NCBI RefSeq assembly: GCF_001718315.1
Contig: NZ_CP013364.1
Span: forward strand, 434,001-498,000
Reading direction: 5' to 3'
Source: Burkholderia diffusa
GTDB lineage: Bacteria > Pseudomonadota > Gammaproteobacteria > Burkholderiales > Burkholderiaceae
Length of the DNA: 64,000 nt
Shown: in pieces, positions 1 to 8,316 of the stretch
Position numbering within the stretch: the first letter of the stretch is position 1
Layout: each line of letters begins with the position of its first letter
Translations under genes and position numbers: made by a program
Notes under the pieces: generated by a model
Database searches by the model: none
Seen by the model: only the letters and a program-made list of their open reading frames with translations
What the model was told of the DNA's origin: nothing

Positions 1-1
1 C

Positions 2-139
2 AAGGTGATCCGGCCGCGCAGCCGCTATACGGGTCCGACGCTCGACGATCGGCATCTGCGGCCCGCCGCTGACGAAGACGGCAAACAGACAGAAGCCGGC
101 GTGATCGACAAGAACCGCCTGTTCAAGGTGGTGGGATAA
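2..139 (+). CDS. C-terminal tail of an unidentified protein (partial)
   Basis: An open frame enters from the left edge and ends at a TAA at 137-139, giving about 45 residues that begin KVIRPRSRY and end NRLFKVVG. The tail is hydrophilic and charged, with no recognisable motif, so I cannot assign a function. It is the only frame open to the edge that ends naturally before the next intergenic stretch. It could equally be a chance open frame. Confidence 0.35.
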   Translation, partial: KVIRPRSRYTGPTLDDRHLRPAADEDGKQTEAGVIDKNRLFKVVG

Positions 140-545
140 CCTGCCGGACAGCCGTCAACCAATCCAGAATTAATTCCGTTTGCGAATAAATATGGCCGCT
201 GGCCGTGGCTGCGAAGACCGGGATCAACTCCTCTTCGGCGCCGTCGCTGGCGGTCACGCATTGTGCCGGAACTGAACTTGAACCGACAAACATGCCGTAG
301 CGATAAGGTTCCTTCTATGTTGCTGGTGCGCTCATCCCGACGGCAGGGGCGGCATGCGACCGTGAATGGCGGTTCCGGTGCGACGCGAATGGCTCTGAGC
401 GACCCTTCTCAGCCGATCGGCTGTGTGATCAATCGATGTCTGTTTACGAAGCGCAGCGACCGTCGCCTATTCAGATTCATCTAGCGGATTGCTATCTCAG
501 ACGCTTAGCGAAGCCAACTCGTACTGTCGCGTGTCCTCAAGGCGA
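140..545. other. intergenic stretch with no convincing gene
   Basis: About 400 bases separate the partial tail from hxlR. The open frames here have no family signature. The segment near 361-420, with its repeated GAATGGC and GAGCGACC words, resembles the degenerate intergenic repeats seen near 4855, 8340 and 16580, so it is probably a decayed copy of a dispersed repeat. Confidence 0.4.
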
Positions 546-983
546 TTAGCCTGGAGAAATGACTCGTATCGGGCGTGATCCTATCCGGGCGCCCGTATTC
601 TCATCAACGGCCACCGGCTTGATTTCCGTCCCGGCTTCGGCATCGAGGAAACGCACTAGGTCACCGCCACCACGGTGCTCGCGTCCCCACGCGCCAATCA
701 TGAAGAGCGCCGGCAAAACGTCACGTCCGGCCGCAGTCAGGACATATTCCTCTCGCGGAGGGTTCTCCGAATACAGCCGCTTCTCCAGCATGTCTTCCTC
801 CGTCAGCTTCGCGAGCCGCCGAGAAAGGATCGTCGGAGCAATGCCGAGGCTTTTGCGGAACTGGTCAAAGCGGGTAAGCCCCGCATGGGCATCCCGCAGG
901 ATCAACAGACTCCACGCGTCGCCGAACACGGCCAGACTGCGCGCGATCGGGCACGGTTCATCGCAGGGAATTTCCTTGTCCAT
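546..983 (-). CDS. HxlR-family winged-helix transcriptional regulator
   Basis: This 145-residue protein has the layout of the HxlR family: an N-terminal Cys region (Cys7 and Cys11) leading into a PIARSLAVFGDAW segment, then a winged helix (about 20-105) with the typical RFDQFRKSLGIAPTILSRRL recognition region. HxlR proteins are dimeric DNA-binding regulators, several of which sense reactive aldehydes or oxidants through the N-terminal Cys; that role is inferred here. The gene is divergent from the SDR oxidoreductase at 1077, with 93 bases between the start codons that contain a palindrome. It very likely represses that gene and itself. Confidence 0.9.
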   Translation of the reverse strand: MDKEIPCDEPCPIARSLAVFGDAWSLLILRDAHAGLTRFDQFRKSLGIAPTILSRRLAKLTEEDMLEKRLYSENPPREEYVLTAAGRDVLPALFMIGAWGREHRGGGDLVRFLDAEAGTEIKPVAVDENTGARIGSRPIRVISPG

Positions 984-989
984 ACTGTT

Positions 990-1035
990 TCGATAGTGAC
1001 TGTGTTAGCATGGTTAGTATCGATTCGATAGTAAC
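990..1035. promoter_or_regulatory. probable HxlR operator between divergent genes
   Basis: An 11-bp inverted repeat with one mismatch lies at 1013-1035: arms GTTAGTATCGA and TCGATAGTAAC around a single T. A further copy of the right arm, TCGATAGTGAC, lies at 990-1000, seven bases from the hxlR start codon. A dyad plus an extra half-site between hxlR and its divergent partner is the usual layout of an autoregulated HxlR operator. Binding itself is inferred. Confidence 0.65.
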
Positions 1036-1076
1036 ACTTTCGACGACATCCCCCGTACCACCTGGAGACTTGACTG

Positions 1077-1892
1077 ATGAGCACGAACGACATGCGTGTG
1101 GCCATCGTGACCGGGGCGTCCTCCGGCATTGGACGGGCCACGGCCTTGGCCCTCGGGCAGGCGGGTTACCGTGTATTCGGAACCAGCCGCAAGGCATATC
1201 CCGTAAGCGCCGATGGCATCACGATGCTGGCGTGCGACGTGACCGACGACGACTCCGTACGAAATATGGTTACCGAAGTAGTGGGAGCAGTTGGAAGGAT
1301 CGACCTGCTGGTCAACAACGCAGGCATCGGCCTGTTCGGCGCCGCCGAAGAGTCGTCTGCCGCACAGGCCGGGGCGCTATTCGATGTCAATGTGTTCGGC
1401 GTGCTTCGCGTCACCAACGCGGTTCTGCCGGAGATGCGTCGCCAGAAGCGGGGGCGGATCATCAACATGAGTTCCGTGCTGGGTCTGGTCCCGTCGCCCT
1501 ACAGCGCCCTGTACGCGTCGACGAAGCATGCGGTGGAGGGCTACTCCGAATCGCTGGACCACGAGTTGCGCACGCGTGGCATCCGCGTCGTGCTGGTGGA
1601 ACCTGCCGTGACCCGTACGTCGTTCGAGGACAACACGATCAGGCCGGACCGCGAGTTGCCCGTCTACGATTCGGATCGCGCCCGGATTCATGCGCTGTTA
1701 CCAGCCATGATCGCAGCGGGTGATGCTCCAGAGATCGTCGCCGCCACGGTGCTCAAGGCCGCGACAGAGATCGCGCCGAAGCGGCGATACACCGCAGGCA
1801 AACAGGCCAGTCAGGTGCGTTTTCTGCGCCGCTATCTGCCTGAGTCCTTCGTGGACAAAGCCATTCGTAAATTCAATCGATTGCCGGCATAA
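1077..1892 (+). CDS. SDR-family NAD(P)-dependent oxidoreductase
   Basis: This is a 271-residue classical short-chain dehydrogenase/reductase. It has the nucleotide-binding TGASSGIG at residues 12-19, NNAG at 80-83, the catalytic Ser near 133, and Tyr146/Lys150 in the YASTK motif. The substrate cannot be read from sequence. SDRs divergent from HxlR regulators often reduce reactive carbonyls, which fits an inducible detoxification pair. The start is preceded by GGAGACTTG spacing, and the gene reads away from the operator at 990-1035. Confidence 0.9.
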   Translation: MSTNDMRVAIVTGASSGIGRATALALGQAGYRVFGTSRKAYPVSADGITMLACDVTDDDSVRNMVTEVVGAVGRIDLLVNNAGIGLFGAAEESSAAQAGALFDVNVFGVLRVTNAVLPEMRRQKRGRIINMSSVLGLVPSPYSALYASTKHAVEGYSESLDHELRTRGIRVVLVEPAVTRTSFEDNTIRPDRELPVYDSDRARIHALLPAMIAAGDAPEIVAATVLKAATEIAPKRRYTAGKQASQVRFLRRYLPESFVDKAIRKFNRLPA

Positions 1893-2204
1893 GCAGGCGA
1901 AGGCGAAGGAACGTCCGCACCTGCGGCCCCTCGCCCAACGCTTCGCCGGTGGTCCATGGAAGGACCGCAAAGTCACTTCGCGAGGGCCGCTAGCTGGGTA
2001 AAGCGGACTTTTGAATGGCGATCAGTCGTGTGAGCCAATGACCGAGCCTGGCCGAACCCGAAAGTTCGGCCGGCACCCGTTAGCGGCCTGCCCGATCTCG
2101 GCGCGAACTTCTCTTGTCGACCCACAAGGGACGTCCGGCTCTCCGCGAAGCGGACATTCAACGCACGGACGAATTCAACTTTTCGAGGCAGCAAGAGGCG
2201 CGAT
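1893..2204. other. intergenic region between convergent genes
   Basis: About 310 bases hold no supported gene. The sequence around 2035-2180 contains TGGCCGAACCCG, CGACCCACAAG and AGCGGACATTCA, words that recur in other gaps of this window (8340-8400, 10340-10380). It is probably a degenerate dispersed intergenic repeat. Confidence 0.4.
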
Positions 2205-2997
2205 CTAATTGTGAAATTCGGACAGAAACGCGTCTCGAGCACGCAATCCGACTGGCGTTTTCTGCGGTCCCATACCGTCGTCCTGTATCACTCTCGCGAA
2301 CACAAGGGTTTTGCCGTCACGCCGCGCCCATCCAACGAACCATCCCCAGCCGCGCGTCGTGTCGTCTGACCCGTCAGCGTTGGCGGGGAACCCGGTGCCG
2401 GTTTTTCCATGGACGTCCCACCCGTCCGAAAGCCGAGTGACTTCCGTTATCTGTTCAGTCATCGCGAAGGCATGCTCGCTTGCGGGCAACTTGCGATTCA
2501 CTAATCTGGTCAGAAAGGCTACCTGCTCCAGCGGACTAATTTGAAGCGATGAGTCGATCCATGCATGAGTCAATCCGTCGGGGCGGCGCCCGTCGCCTGC
2601 AACGTCCGCGTTACCAAAATCGAATTTCTTCGCATAGTCTGCAAAGCGGCTCATGCCTAGCGATTTCGTTACCTGTTGAGAGAACCAGACTACCGAATAT
2701 TTGATCCAGCGAGTCGGATCGGTTGGTTGCTTCCATGCTGCGCCGCCCCAATCTGGATAGCCTTCCTGAAACTGAAGTGTCGGGGTATGGGCGTCTTTCA
2801 GAAAGCCTGAATCATATCCCATCAAGCTGATGGCGATCTTGGAGGTCGATGCTGGAGTCGTGCGGATAGAACAGTGCCCCTGTTTCCATCAGTATTTTGC
2901 CGATGCCCGGATCGCTAACGACTGTGCATATCGTGTGCGCATTGACTGAAGTGACAACGCTTGCAATCGCAGCGGCCAGAAGCATTCGATGTTTCAT
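2205..2997 (-). pseudogene. class D (OXA-type) beta-lactamase, frameshifted
   Basis: The first frame (start at 2997) gives a signal peptide (LLAAAIASVVTSVNA) and the conserved TICTVVSDPGIGK. The rest of the enzyme continues in another frame from about 2872: TPASTSKIAISLMGYDSGF, then the QPTDPTRW region, FGN in place of the usual YGN, and the KTG box. One extra base near 2872-2876 joins the two frames, so the full-length product is not made from this sequence. The active-site STFK motif reads STSK, so a second change lies in the catalytic box, although Ser and Lys are kept. The reconstructed length is about 264 residues, normal for Burkholderia OXA-42/57-like enzymes. A sequencing error is the alternative for the frameshift. 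Confidence 0.85.
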
Positions 2998-3100
2998 CAC
3001 GTCTCTTTTCTCGTTGGCATGGGCAGAGGCGTTATCTCTCGCCTCATTGGAGTCAGGGCCGTCGGCGACCGTCGCAACGCCCCACTATGAAGGCGAAGCG

Positions 3101-3487
3101 TCACCGGACGCTATCCCGCTGTATCACGAATGTTTCGGCGCGGGCGCCATAGTACTTCGTCACCTCGGCGTCGGCCATCAGTTTGGATGACTTCAGGATT
3201 GGTCCCGCCACCCTATACAGTCGATCGGGATCAGGACCGTACATATACAAATACCCATCATTGCCGTCGATATGAAACTCCGTCTCACCAAGTTCGCCAA
3301 CACCCGCACGTTTTATTGCACTTTCCAGTCGCTGTTCGAGGACCCGAATTCGCGCCCGGTCCTTGGGGTAGTAATCGAAATGGACCATCATTACCGGTCC
3401 TGGTGGCCTCTGTGGCTGTTCCGAAGCTGCTCTGCCTGCGAACAGAACTATGCATAGGCCCACGACAAATACTTTTATTCTCAACAT
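3101..3487 (-). CDS. small secreted protein of unknown function
   Basis: With the start taken at 3487, this encodes 128 residues with an N-terminal hydrophobic signal (MLRIKVFVVGLCIVLFAG) and probable cleavage before SEQPQRPP. The mature part is mixed alpha/beta and contains MMVHFDYYPKDRARI, a predicted helix with alternating charge, and GYLYMYGPD. I do not recognise the family. A longer upstream start (3577) would place 30 low-complexity residues before the signal peptide, so I prefer the internal start. It lies 103 bases upstream of the decayed beta-lactamase on the same strand and is divergent from the acyltransferase. Confidence 0.6.
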   Translation of the reverse strand: MLRIKVFVVGLCIVLFAGRAASEQPQRPPGPVMMVHFDYYPKDRARIRVLEQRLESAIKRAGVGELGETEFHIDGNDGYLYMYGPDPDRLYRVAGPILKSSKLMADAEVTKYYGARAETFVIQRDSVR

Positions 3488-3672
3488 GGGTGCGATATCG
3501 TCTGCAAGATGAAACTCAATTGTCGACGATGTGGACAGTCGCGTCGAGCATCCTTGTGTGGCCGCACCCGGACCCACGATACGGCTGGGTCTGCTGAGGC
3601 AACTATCCGATGGCCCGACGCCTGCATGCAGGCGCTACCCACGTCCGCAGACGCGCCGCTGGGACGGCGATC

Positions 3673-4812
3673 GTGAGCCCGCCCCCCCGCAATCCGCTGA
3701 TCGACGCGCTGCGCGGCGTGTCGATCCTGCTCGTTTTGCTGCATCACTTCAACATAGCGTACGTATTGCGCGATACGGCCGTCTCACGCGCATTCGGCTG
3801 GGACGCCGTGCATGCCGTTGTCAGGAACGGCAACTATGGCGTCACGATGTTCTTCGTCATCTCCGGCTACCTGATCACGTCAAACGCACGGCGCCGATGG
3901 GGCTGTCTCGCCGCAATCGATGCGCGAACATTTTATGTGTCGCGAATCGCGCGCATCATGCCGTGCCTGCTCCTGTTGCTCGTCCTCGTCAACGGGCTTG
4001 CGGCGGCCGGCGTGCCGATGTTCAGCAATCATGCGCCGCTCGGCGTGCCGGTGTCGTTCTGGCTCGTCAATTTCGCGTCGTTGACCTTCTGGATGAACGT
4101 GCTGATCGGCTCATACGGCTGGGTCAATTACGCGCTCGGCGTGCTGTGGTCGCTGTCGGTCGAAGAGGTGTTCTACCTGTCGTTTCCACTGCTTTGCATC
4201 GCGCTGCGCCGCGATGGGCGACTGCTCGCGTTCTGGGCGTTCGTCGTCGCGATTGGCCCGTTATATCGGGCGACGCATTCTAGCGACGAAGGCGGCTTCC
4301 TGTACGCGTACTTCGCGTGCTTCGACGGAATCGCGATCGGCTGCTGTACAGCGCTGCTGGCCGACCGGCCTCTGTGGCGCGCAGTCACGATGCGCACAAC
4401 GCAATGGCTGACGGTCGCCGGAATGGCCGTTCTCTATCTTGCCTGGCCCATCGCGCAAAGCCACGTCTTCGGCGTGACCGGCATCGCACTCGGCACGGCC
4501 GTGCTGCTGATCAACGCGCACGCGAGCGGTGCTGCCGGAAACGTTCGCCTGCTGGCGCCGCTACGCTGGAGCGGCAAACTCAGCTACGAGCTTTATCTGT
4601 TCCATCTCGTTGTGCTCGGCGGACTTCGCACGCTGTATCCACCATTGGCGACGCAAGGTAATGAGAAGCTGCTGTTACTCGGCGTTTATCTGGTGCTGTC
4701 GGCTGCCGTGAGCACACTGATCGCGCGAGGCTATGCGACACCGCTCGATCGCTTTGTTAAGCGGAAGTGGCTTCGCGCCTCGGCGCAAGTTCCGGACGGC
4801 GCTCGCGTTTGA
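3673..4812 (+). CDS. acyltransferase family 3 (OafA/YrhL-like) membrane protein
   Basis: This is a polytopic membrane protein of about 379 residues from the GTG at 3673, or 400 from the ATG at 3610. The N-terminal signature NPLIDALRGVSILLVLLHHF, with its His pair, is the acyltransferase-3 motif. It is followed by FFVISGYLIT, SRIARIMP and WSLSVEEVFYLSFP, all diagnostic of the family. About ten hydrophobic segments follow. Such proteins O-acylate surface glycans, lipids or peptidoglycan from the inner membrane; the acceptor is unknown. The GTG start is favoured by GGGACGG a few bases upstream and by family alignment. Confidence 0.9.
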   Translation: MSPPPRNPLIDALRGVSILLVLLHHFNIAYVLRDTAVSRAFGWDAVHAVVRNGNYGVTMFFVISGYLITSNARRRWGCLAAIDARTFYVSRIARIMPCLLLLLVLVNGLAAAGVPMFSNHAPLGVPVSFWLVNFASLTFWMNVLIGSYGWVNYALGVLWSLSVEEVFYLSFPLLCIALRRDGRLLAFWAFVVAIGPLYRATHSSDEGGFLYAYFACFDGIAIGCCTALLADRPLWRAVTMRTTQWLTVAGMAVLYLAWPIAQSHVFGVTGIALGTAVLLINAHASGAAGNVRLLAPLRWSGKLSYELYLFHLVVLGGLRTLYPPLATQGNEKLLLLGVYLVLSAAVSTLIARGYATPLDRFVKRKWLRASAQVPDGARV

Positions 4813-4920
4813 CGCTGCGATGCGGGTCCTCACCAGTTGTAACGATTGTCAGCGATCTGGCCATCAACCGCGAATGGCCGAATGTGGCCGGCAAGCGACC
4901 GCTCGCCGGCTGCGATGCCA

Positions 4921-5547
4921 TCAAACCTCCGTCTGCTCCGCCATCTCAAGGGCATCGTCGACCTCGATGCCGAGATAGCGAACCGTGCTTTCCAGCTTCG
5001 TGTGTCCGAACAGCAACTGCACCGCCCGGAGGTTCTTCGTCCGCCGGTAGATCAGTGAAGCTTTTGTGCGTCGCATCGTATGGGTTCCGTATGCAGTATC
5101 GTCAAGGCCAATCGATGCAATCCAACGATGTACCAGCCGGGCATATTGCCGCGTCGACAGATGCGGTGACGTGTGCGACCGGCTCGGGAACAGAAAATCC
5201 GCCGCCTTCAGTCCTCGCGCTTCGATCCAAGCTTCGAGGCTCTCACGGGTCTGTTCCGTGATCTCGAATTGCACCGGCCGCTGGGTCTTCTGCTGCATGA
5301 TTGTCGCTCTGGACGCCACGTGGCTTCCGTGGCGGACATCTTGGACCAGCAACCGCGTAAGATCGCACGCTCGGAGCTTGCTATCAATTGCGAGATTAAA
5401 CATCGCGAGCTCACGAAGGTTCGACGCTATTTGAAGTCGCGTCCGAATCGCCCAGATTTCTCGGAGCTTTAACGGCGGCTTCTGCCCGGTAAGCTTGCCC
5501 TTGTTCCATGGCACACAGTGACGAACGACGACATTCTCGGATTCCAT
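4921..5547 (-). CDS. small tyrosine recombinase (integrase catalytic domain only)
   Basis: This 208-residue protein carries the full tyrosine-recombinase set: Arg59 in KLRACDL, Lys87 in QQKTQRP, His156-x-x-Arg159 in THTMRR, His182 in FGH and the nucleophile Tyr191 in RYLGIEV. It lacks the long N-terminal arm of phage integrases and is the size of FimB/FimE and of a solitary recombinase family common in proteobacteria. No attachment site is recognisable. Its ribosome-binding site (AAGGAG, reverse strand, about 5551-5556) lies inside an inverted repeat. It may be a mobile-element remnant or a local inversion recombinase. Confidence 0.9.
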   Translation of the reverse strand: MESENVVVRHCVPWNKGKLTGQKPPLKLREIWAIRTRLQIASNLRELAMFNLAIDSKLRACDLTRLLVQDVRHGSHVASRATIMQQKTQRPVQFEITEQTRESLEAWIEARGLKAADFLFPSRSHTSPHLSTRQYARLVHRWIASIGLDDTAYGTHTMRRTKASLIYRRTKNLRAVQLLFGHTKLESTVRYLGIEVDDALEMAEQTEV

Positions 5548-5549
5548 GA

Positions 5550-5577
5550 CAATCTCCTTTCAAGCGAAGGGAGATTG
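5550..5577 (-). promoter_or_regulatory. inverted repeat covering the recombinase ribosome-binding site
   Basis: Perfect 8-bp arms CAATCTCC and GGAGATTG, 12 bases apart, end three bases before the recombinase start codon. Read as mRNA, the downstream arm contains the Shine-Dalgarno AAGGAG, so folding would hide it. It could also be a DNA operator. The repeat is plain in the sequence; the function is inferred. Confidence 0.5.
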
Positions 5578-5702
5578 AGTGTGCGCCTTTTCCGGCGGGC
5601 GCTATCCGACCCGAAGGGGACCTTCAGATTTGCCGAAAGCTGCCGTTCACATTGCTTATAGGCTGCTCCGGCGTATAAGATCGGTCGAGGCGATTATTCC
5701 AC

Positions 5703-5730
5703 ACTCTGACTCGCTGGAGCGAGTCAGAGT
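5703..5730. promoter_or_regulatory. 28-bp perfect palindrome between divergent genes
   Basis: Two 13-bp arms (ACTCTGACTCGCT and its exact complement) surround GG. The palindrome lies about 30 bases before the start of the secreted protein at 5761 and 155 bases from the recombinase start. No T-run follows, so a terminator is unlikely. An operator, a recombination site or an mRNA leader hairpin is more likely. Confidence 0.55.
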
Positions 5731-5760
5731 TATCTTGGAGTGGGAATTCTCTTGAAAACA

Positions 5761-6258
5761 ATGGTAAAGCGTTTCCTGTTAGCGTTGATCGCCCTGATGG
5801 CTTGCGTTCGCGGTGGAGTTGCGTTGGCAGAAACCCCGCCCGGCCAGGCCTTTTCTCCTGATGCAAAAATCCAGAAAATCGCGGAAGCCTACTCGCTAGA
5901 CGCCGTTGACTTCTCCGCGAAACAGTTTGGAATAAAACTCGACTGGTCGGACGCGAGTATTGCAAGTGTCGAAAAGGTCTTGGCGCAAATGAGTTCATCC
6001 TACGTCAGCACTAGTCCCAAGCCAACGGACGAGCAAGTAATGTCATTTGCGAAAGCCTATGGAAGTTACGTCGGAGAGGTGTATCGCCGCAATCATGGTG
6101 GAGAATGGGGTATGGTTACCCTCGGCGAAAGCCGATTCCCGGGTTTGCGAACTACCACAGGTTCCAGCTTCTGGCCATGGGGACGGGTGTTCAATCGGAT
6201 CACCAAGGGGACGGAGGACAATATCGCCGACTACTACGCGGCCCTATTGAAGAAATAG
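5761..6258 (+). CDS. secreted protein of unknown function
   Basis: This encodes 165 residues with a clear signal peptide (MVKRFLLALIALMACVRGGVALA) cleaved before ETPPGQ. The mature protein is helical, with a FAKAYGSYVGEVYRRNHGG segment and a Trp-rich GSSFWPWGRVFNRITKG segment near the C-terminus. I do not recognise a named family. Upstream GTG (5740) and TTG (5752) starts are possible but give a worse signal peptide. It stands alone between the recombinase and the IS1182-type transposase and is preceded by the palindrome at 5703. Confidence 0.6.
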   Translation: MVKRFLLALIALMACVRGGVALAETPPGQAFSPDAKIQKIAEAYSLDAVDFSAKQFGIKLDWSDASIASVEKVLAQMSSSYVSTSPKPTDEQVMSFAKAYGSYVGEVYRRNHGGEWGMVTLGESRFPGLRTTTGSSFWPWGRVFNRITKGTEDNIADYYAALLKK

Positions 6259-6335
6259 GCAGCTGACGGCGCATCCAGTCGACTTGGCCATGAAGGTGCC
6301 AACGATTCAAGCCACGACATTGACCGTCCGTTCCT

Positions 6336-6357
6336 GGCCGAGACCGTGTAAAAACGC
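6336..6357. repeat. left copy of a 22-bp inverted repeat around the IS1182 region
   Basis: This 22-bp sequence, which contains GAGACCGTGTAAAAACGC, is the exact reverse complement of 8317-8338. It may mark an element end or be part of a dispersed intergenic repeat. No target duplication is visible outside it. Confidence 0.5.
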
Positions 6358-6466
6358 GCAGAACGGCTGACCGGTGACGCCCAGTTGGGCGGGCAGTTGT
6401 TTTCGACCGAGGTGCAGGCAGATGAAGTAATTGTGTTTTGCGGGTAAGCAGCGTCGGCTCGCGAGT

Positions 6467-7918
6467 TCACGCGCCTGCCAGCTTCATCGCTCGCATCGTC
6501 TTTGCGAATCCGAGTATCCTGATCACCCGCTTGAGGTTGTAGGCCAGTACATGCAAACTCATTTCGGCCGCAACATGGCCCAAACAGCGAGTCTGGAAGT
6601 GGGTTGAGCCCATCCAGTGTTTGAGTGTGCCGAACACGTGTTCGACCGTCCGGCGCCGTATCGTCATGGCGTCAAGCTGGCGATCCAGTCTTGACTGCAT
6701 TGCCTCAAGCACCGCCTCGCGTTCCCATCGTCGGATGCGTCTGTAGTCTGCCGGCGTGCACTGGCTTTTCATCGGGCACTTCGGGCAAGCGCTACTCCAG
6801 TACGTTCGCAGCTCCAGCAGATTTGCGCCTTCGAAGGAGGTGTATCGGTATATCGCACGTTGACCTGCTGGGCACAGGTACTGATCATCTCTGGCGATAT
6901 AGATGAATTCGGCCCGGTCGAACCGTCCATCCGCCTTTGCACCTGATGTCTGTGTTTTCGGTACCAGCGCCGCAATACCCGCGTCGTCGCAAGCCTTGAT
7001 TTCCGTTGCATTGAAGTATCCACGATCGGCCAGTGCCTTGAGCTTCTTCTTGCCCATCGCTTCGCGCGCGGCTTTGGCCATTGGGCTTAGCTGCGCGCGG
7101 TCACTACCGACGTTCGTCACTTCATGTGTCACGATGAGGTGATGCTTCGTATCAACAGCCACCTGAACGTTGTAGCCCACCACGCCGGTGCCTTTTGCCT
7201 GCGACATCATCGAGCGCGAGTCGGGATCAATCAGCGAGACCTGTTTTTCCGGTAAGTCATTCAACAGTTCTGCGGCTCGATCCAGTTCCCGCATCTGCTC
7301 GCGCAGCGTCTGGATCTTTTCTCTTAGCCGTTCGGTTTTGGCTTCCACCTCGACTGGCTGCGTGCGATCCGCCGTCTCCAGAGCATCCAGATAACGCTGA
7401 ATGGTCTGTTCGATCTGTTCCTGACGCCTAGCGATCTTGTTGGGCGTGAAGTTGTTATCGCGGCTGTTGACGGCCTTGAACTTGCTGCCGTCGATGGCAA
7501 CGACTGCTTGCGTGAAGAGCTTCAAGTCGCGGCATATCACCACGAAGCGCCGACATACATTGCGAATGCCGACGCCGTTGTTGCGTCTGAACTCGGCGAT
7601 TGTCTTGAAGTCCGGCGCGAGGCGCCCGGTCAACCACATCAGTTCGACATTACGCTGGCACTCGCGCTCCAGACGTCGGCTCGACTGCACGCGGTTTAGA
7701 TAGCCGTAGATGTAGAGTTTGAGCAGAACGGCCGGATGGTAAGACGGTCGGCCCGTATTCGCAGGCGTGGTGCCCTCGAATCCCATCGAAGCCAGATCGA
7801 GCTCGTCGACGAATGCATCAACTATCCGCACGGGATTGTCTTCGGCGATAAAGTCTTCGAGACATTCCGGCAGCAGCGTTGCCTGATTGCGGTTTGCACC
7901 TTCGACAAATCGCCCCAT
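6467..7918 (-). CDS. IS1182-family DDE transposase
   Basis: This is a 483-residue transposase with the IS1182 layout: N-terminal FVEGANRNQATLLPECL and YHPAVLLKLYIYGYLNRVQSSRRLE, a catalytic VVAIDGSKFKAVNSR block, a long coiled-coil insertion (about 170-240), DPDSRSM..VGYNVQVAVD, ALADRGYFN, the Cys cluster CPKCPMKSQC, and a C-terminal RTVEHVFGTLKHWMG with the last acidic residue. It appears full length and undisrupted, so it may be active. The true element ends are not certain. The 22-bp inverted repeats at 6336 and 8317 are candidates, but they would also enclose the small gene at 8025. Confidence 0.93.
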   Translation of the reverse strand: MGRFVEGANRNQATLLPECLEDFIAEDNPVRIVDAFVDELDLASMGFEGTTPANTGRPSYHPAVLLKLYIYGYLNRVQSSRRLERECQRNVELMWLTGRLAPDFKTIAEFRRNNGVGIRNVCRRFVVICRDLKLFTQAVVAIDGSKFKAVNSRDNNFTPNKIARRQEQIEQTIQRYLDALETADRTQPVEVEAKTERLREKIQTLREQMRELDRAAELLNDLPEKQVSLIDPDSRSMMSQAKGTGVVGYNVQVAVDTKHHLIVTHEVTNVGSDRAQLSPMAKAAREAMGKKKLKALADRGYFNATEIKACDDAGIAALVPKTQTSGAKADGRFDRAEFIYIARDDQYLCPAGQRAIYRYTSFEGANLLELRTYWSSACPKCPMKSQCTPADYRRIRRWEREAVLEAMQSRLDRQLDAMTIRRRTVEHVFGTLKHWMGSTHFQTRCLGHVAAEMSLHVLAYNLKRVIRILGFAKTMRAMKLAGA

Positions 7919-8024
7919 CTCCGCCTCTCGCGCTAACAGGTTGATTCAGTCTAGGCGATTGATCTGGATTCCGGGCAATATATGCGTTCAACACGTGGCC
8001 AGTCACGACACAATGGAGACGGAG

Positions 8025-8279
8025 ATGGTGTTTTTTGCATGCTCGAAGATCGGGGTTGCCGCATTCGAAAGTCTATGGCGCGATAACAACGACCATCAAT
8101 TGTGGGTGGACGCAGGCGTGCTAACTGAGGAAGAAATTGCGGTGCTTCGCTCTACAGGAGCACTCGTCACGAATTTTGCGGGCCATGCTCGCGCGGGAGA
8201 CGCCAAGGAAATGGCGTGCGCAGTTGCCGTAATTCAAGAGCACCATCCCGTCGAACCGATTTGGATCGAGGCTGCGTGA
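8025..8279 (+). CDS. 84-residue protein of unknown function
   Basis: A short frame starting MVFFACSKIGVAAFESLW and ending IWIEAA, preceded by GGAGACGGAG at ribosome-binding distance. An ATG at 8013 is the alternative start. Composition and codon use look coding (LTEEEIAVLRSTGALVTNF). I do not recognise a family and see no signal peptide or membrane span. It lies just upstream of, and divergent from, the IS1182 transposase, inside the 22-bp inverted repeats. It could be a passenger or the resident gene next to the insertion. Confidence 0.5.
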   Translation: MVFFACSKIGVAAFESLWRDNNDHQLWVDAGVLTEEEIAVLRSTGALVTNFAGHARAGDAKEMACAVAVIQEHHPVEPIWIEAA

Positions 8280-8316
8280 ATTGAACGGTAGTTTTCTCGT
8301 CCGAGGCGTTCTCCGT

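Noticed and set aside
263-484. A 73-residue + strand frame near the left edge
   Set aside because: Arg-rich, no start signal, and it covers repeat-like intergenic sequence.
5703-5730. Palindrome as a Rho-independent terminator
   Set aside because: No T-run on either side, and it lies between divergent starts, not between stops.
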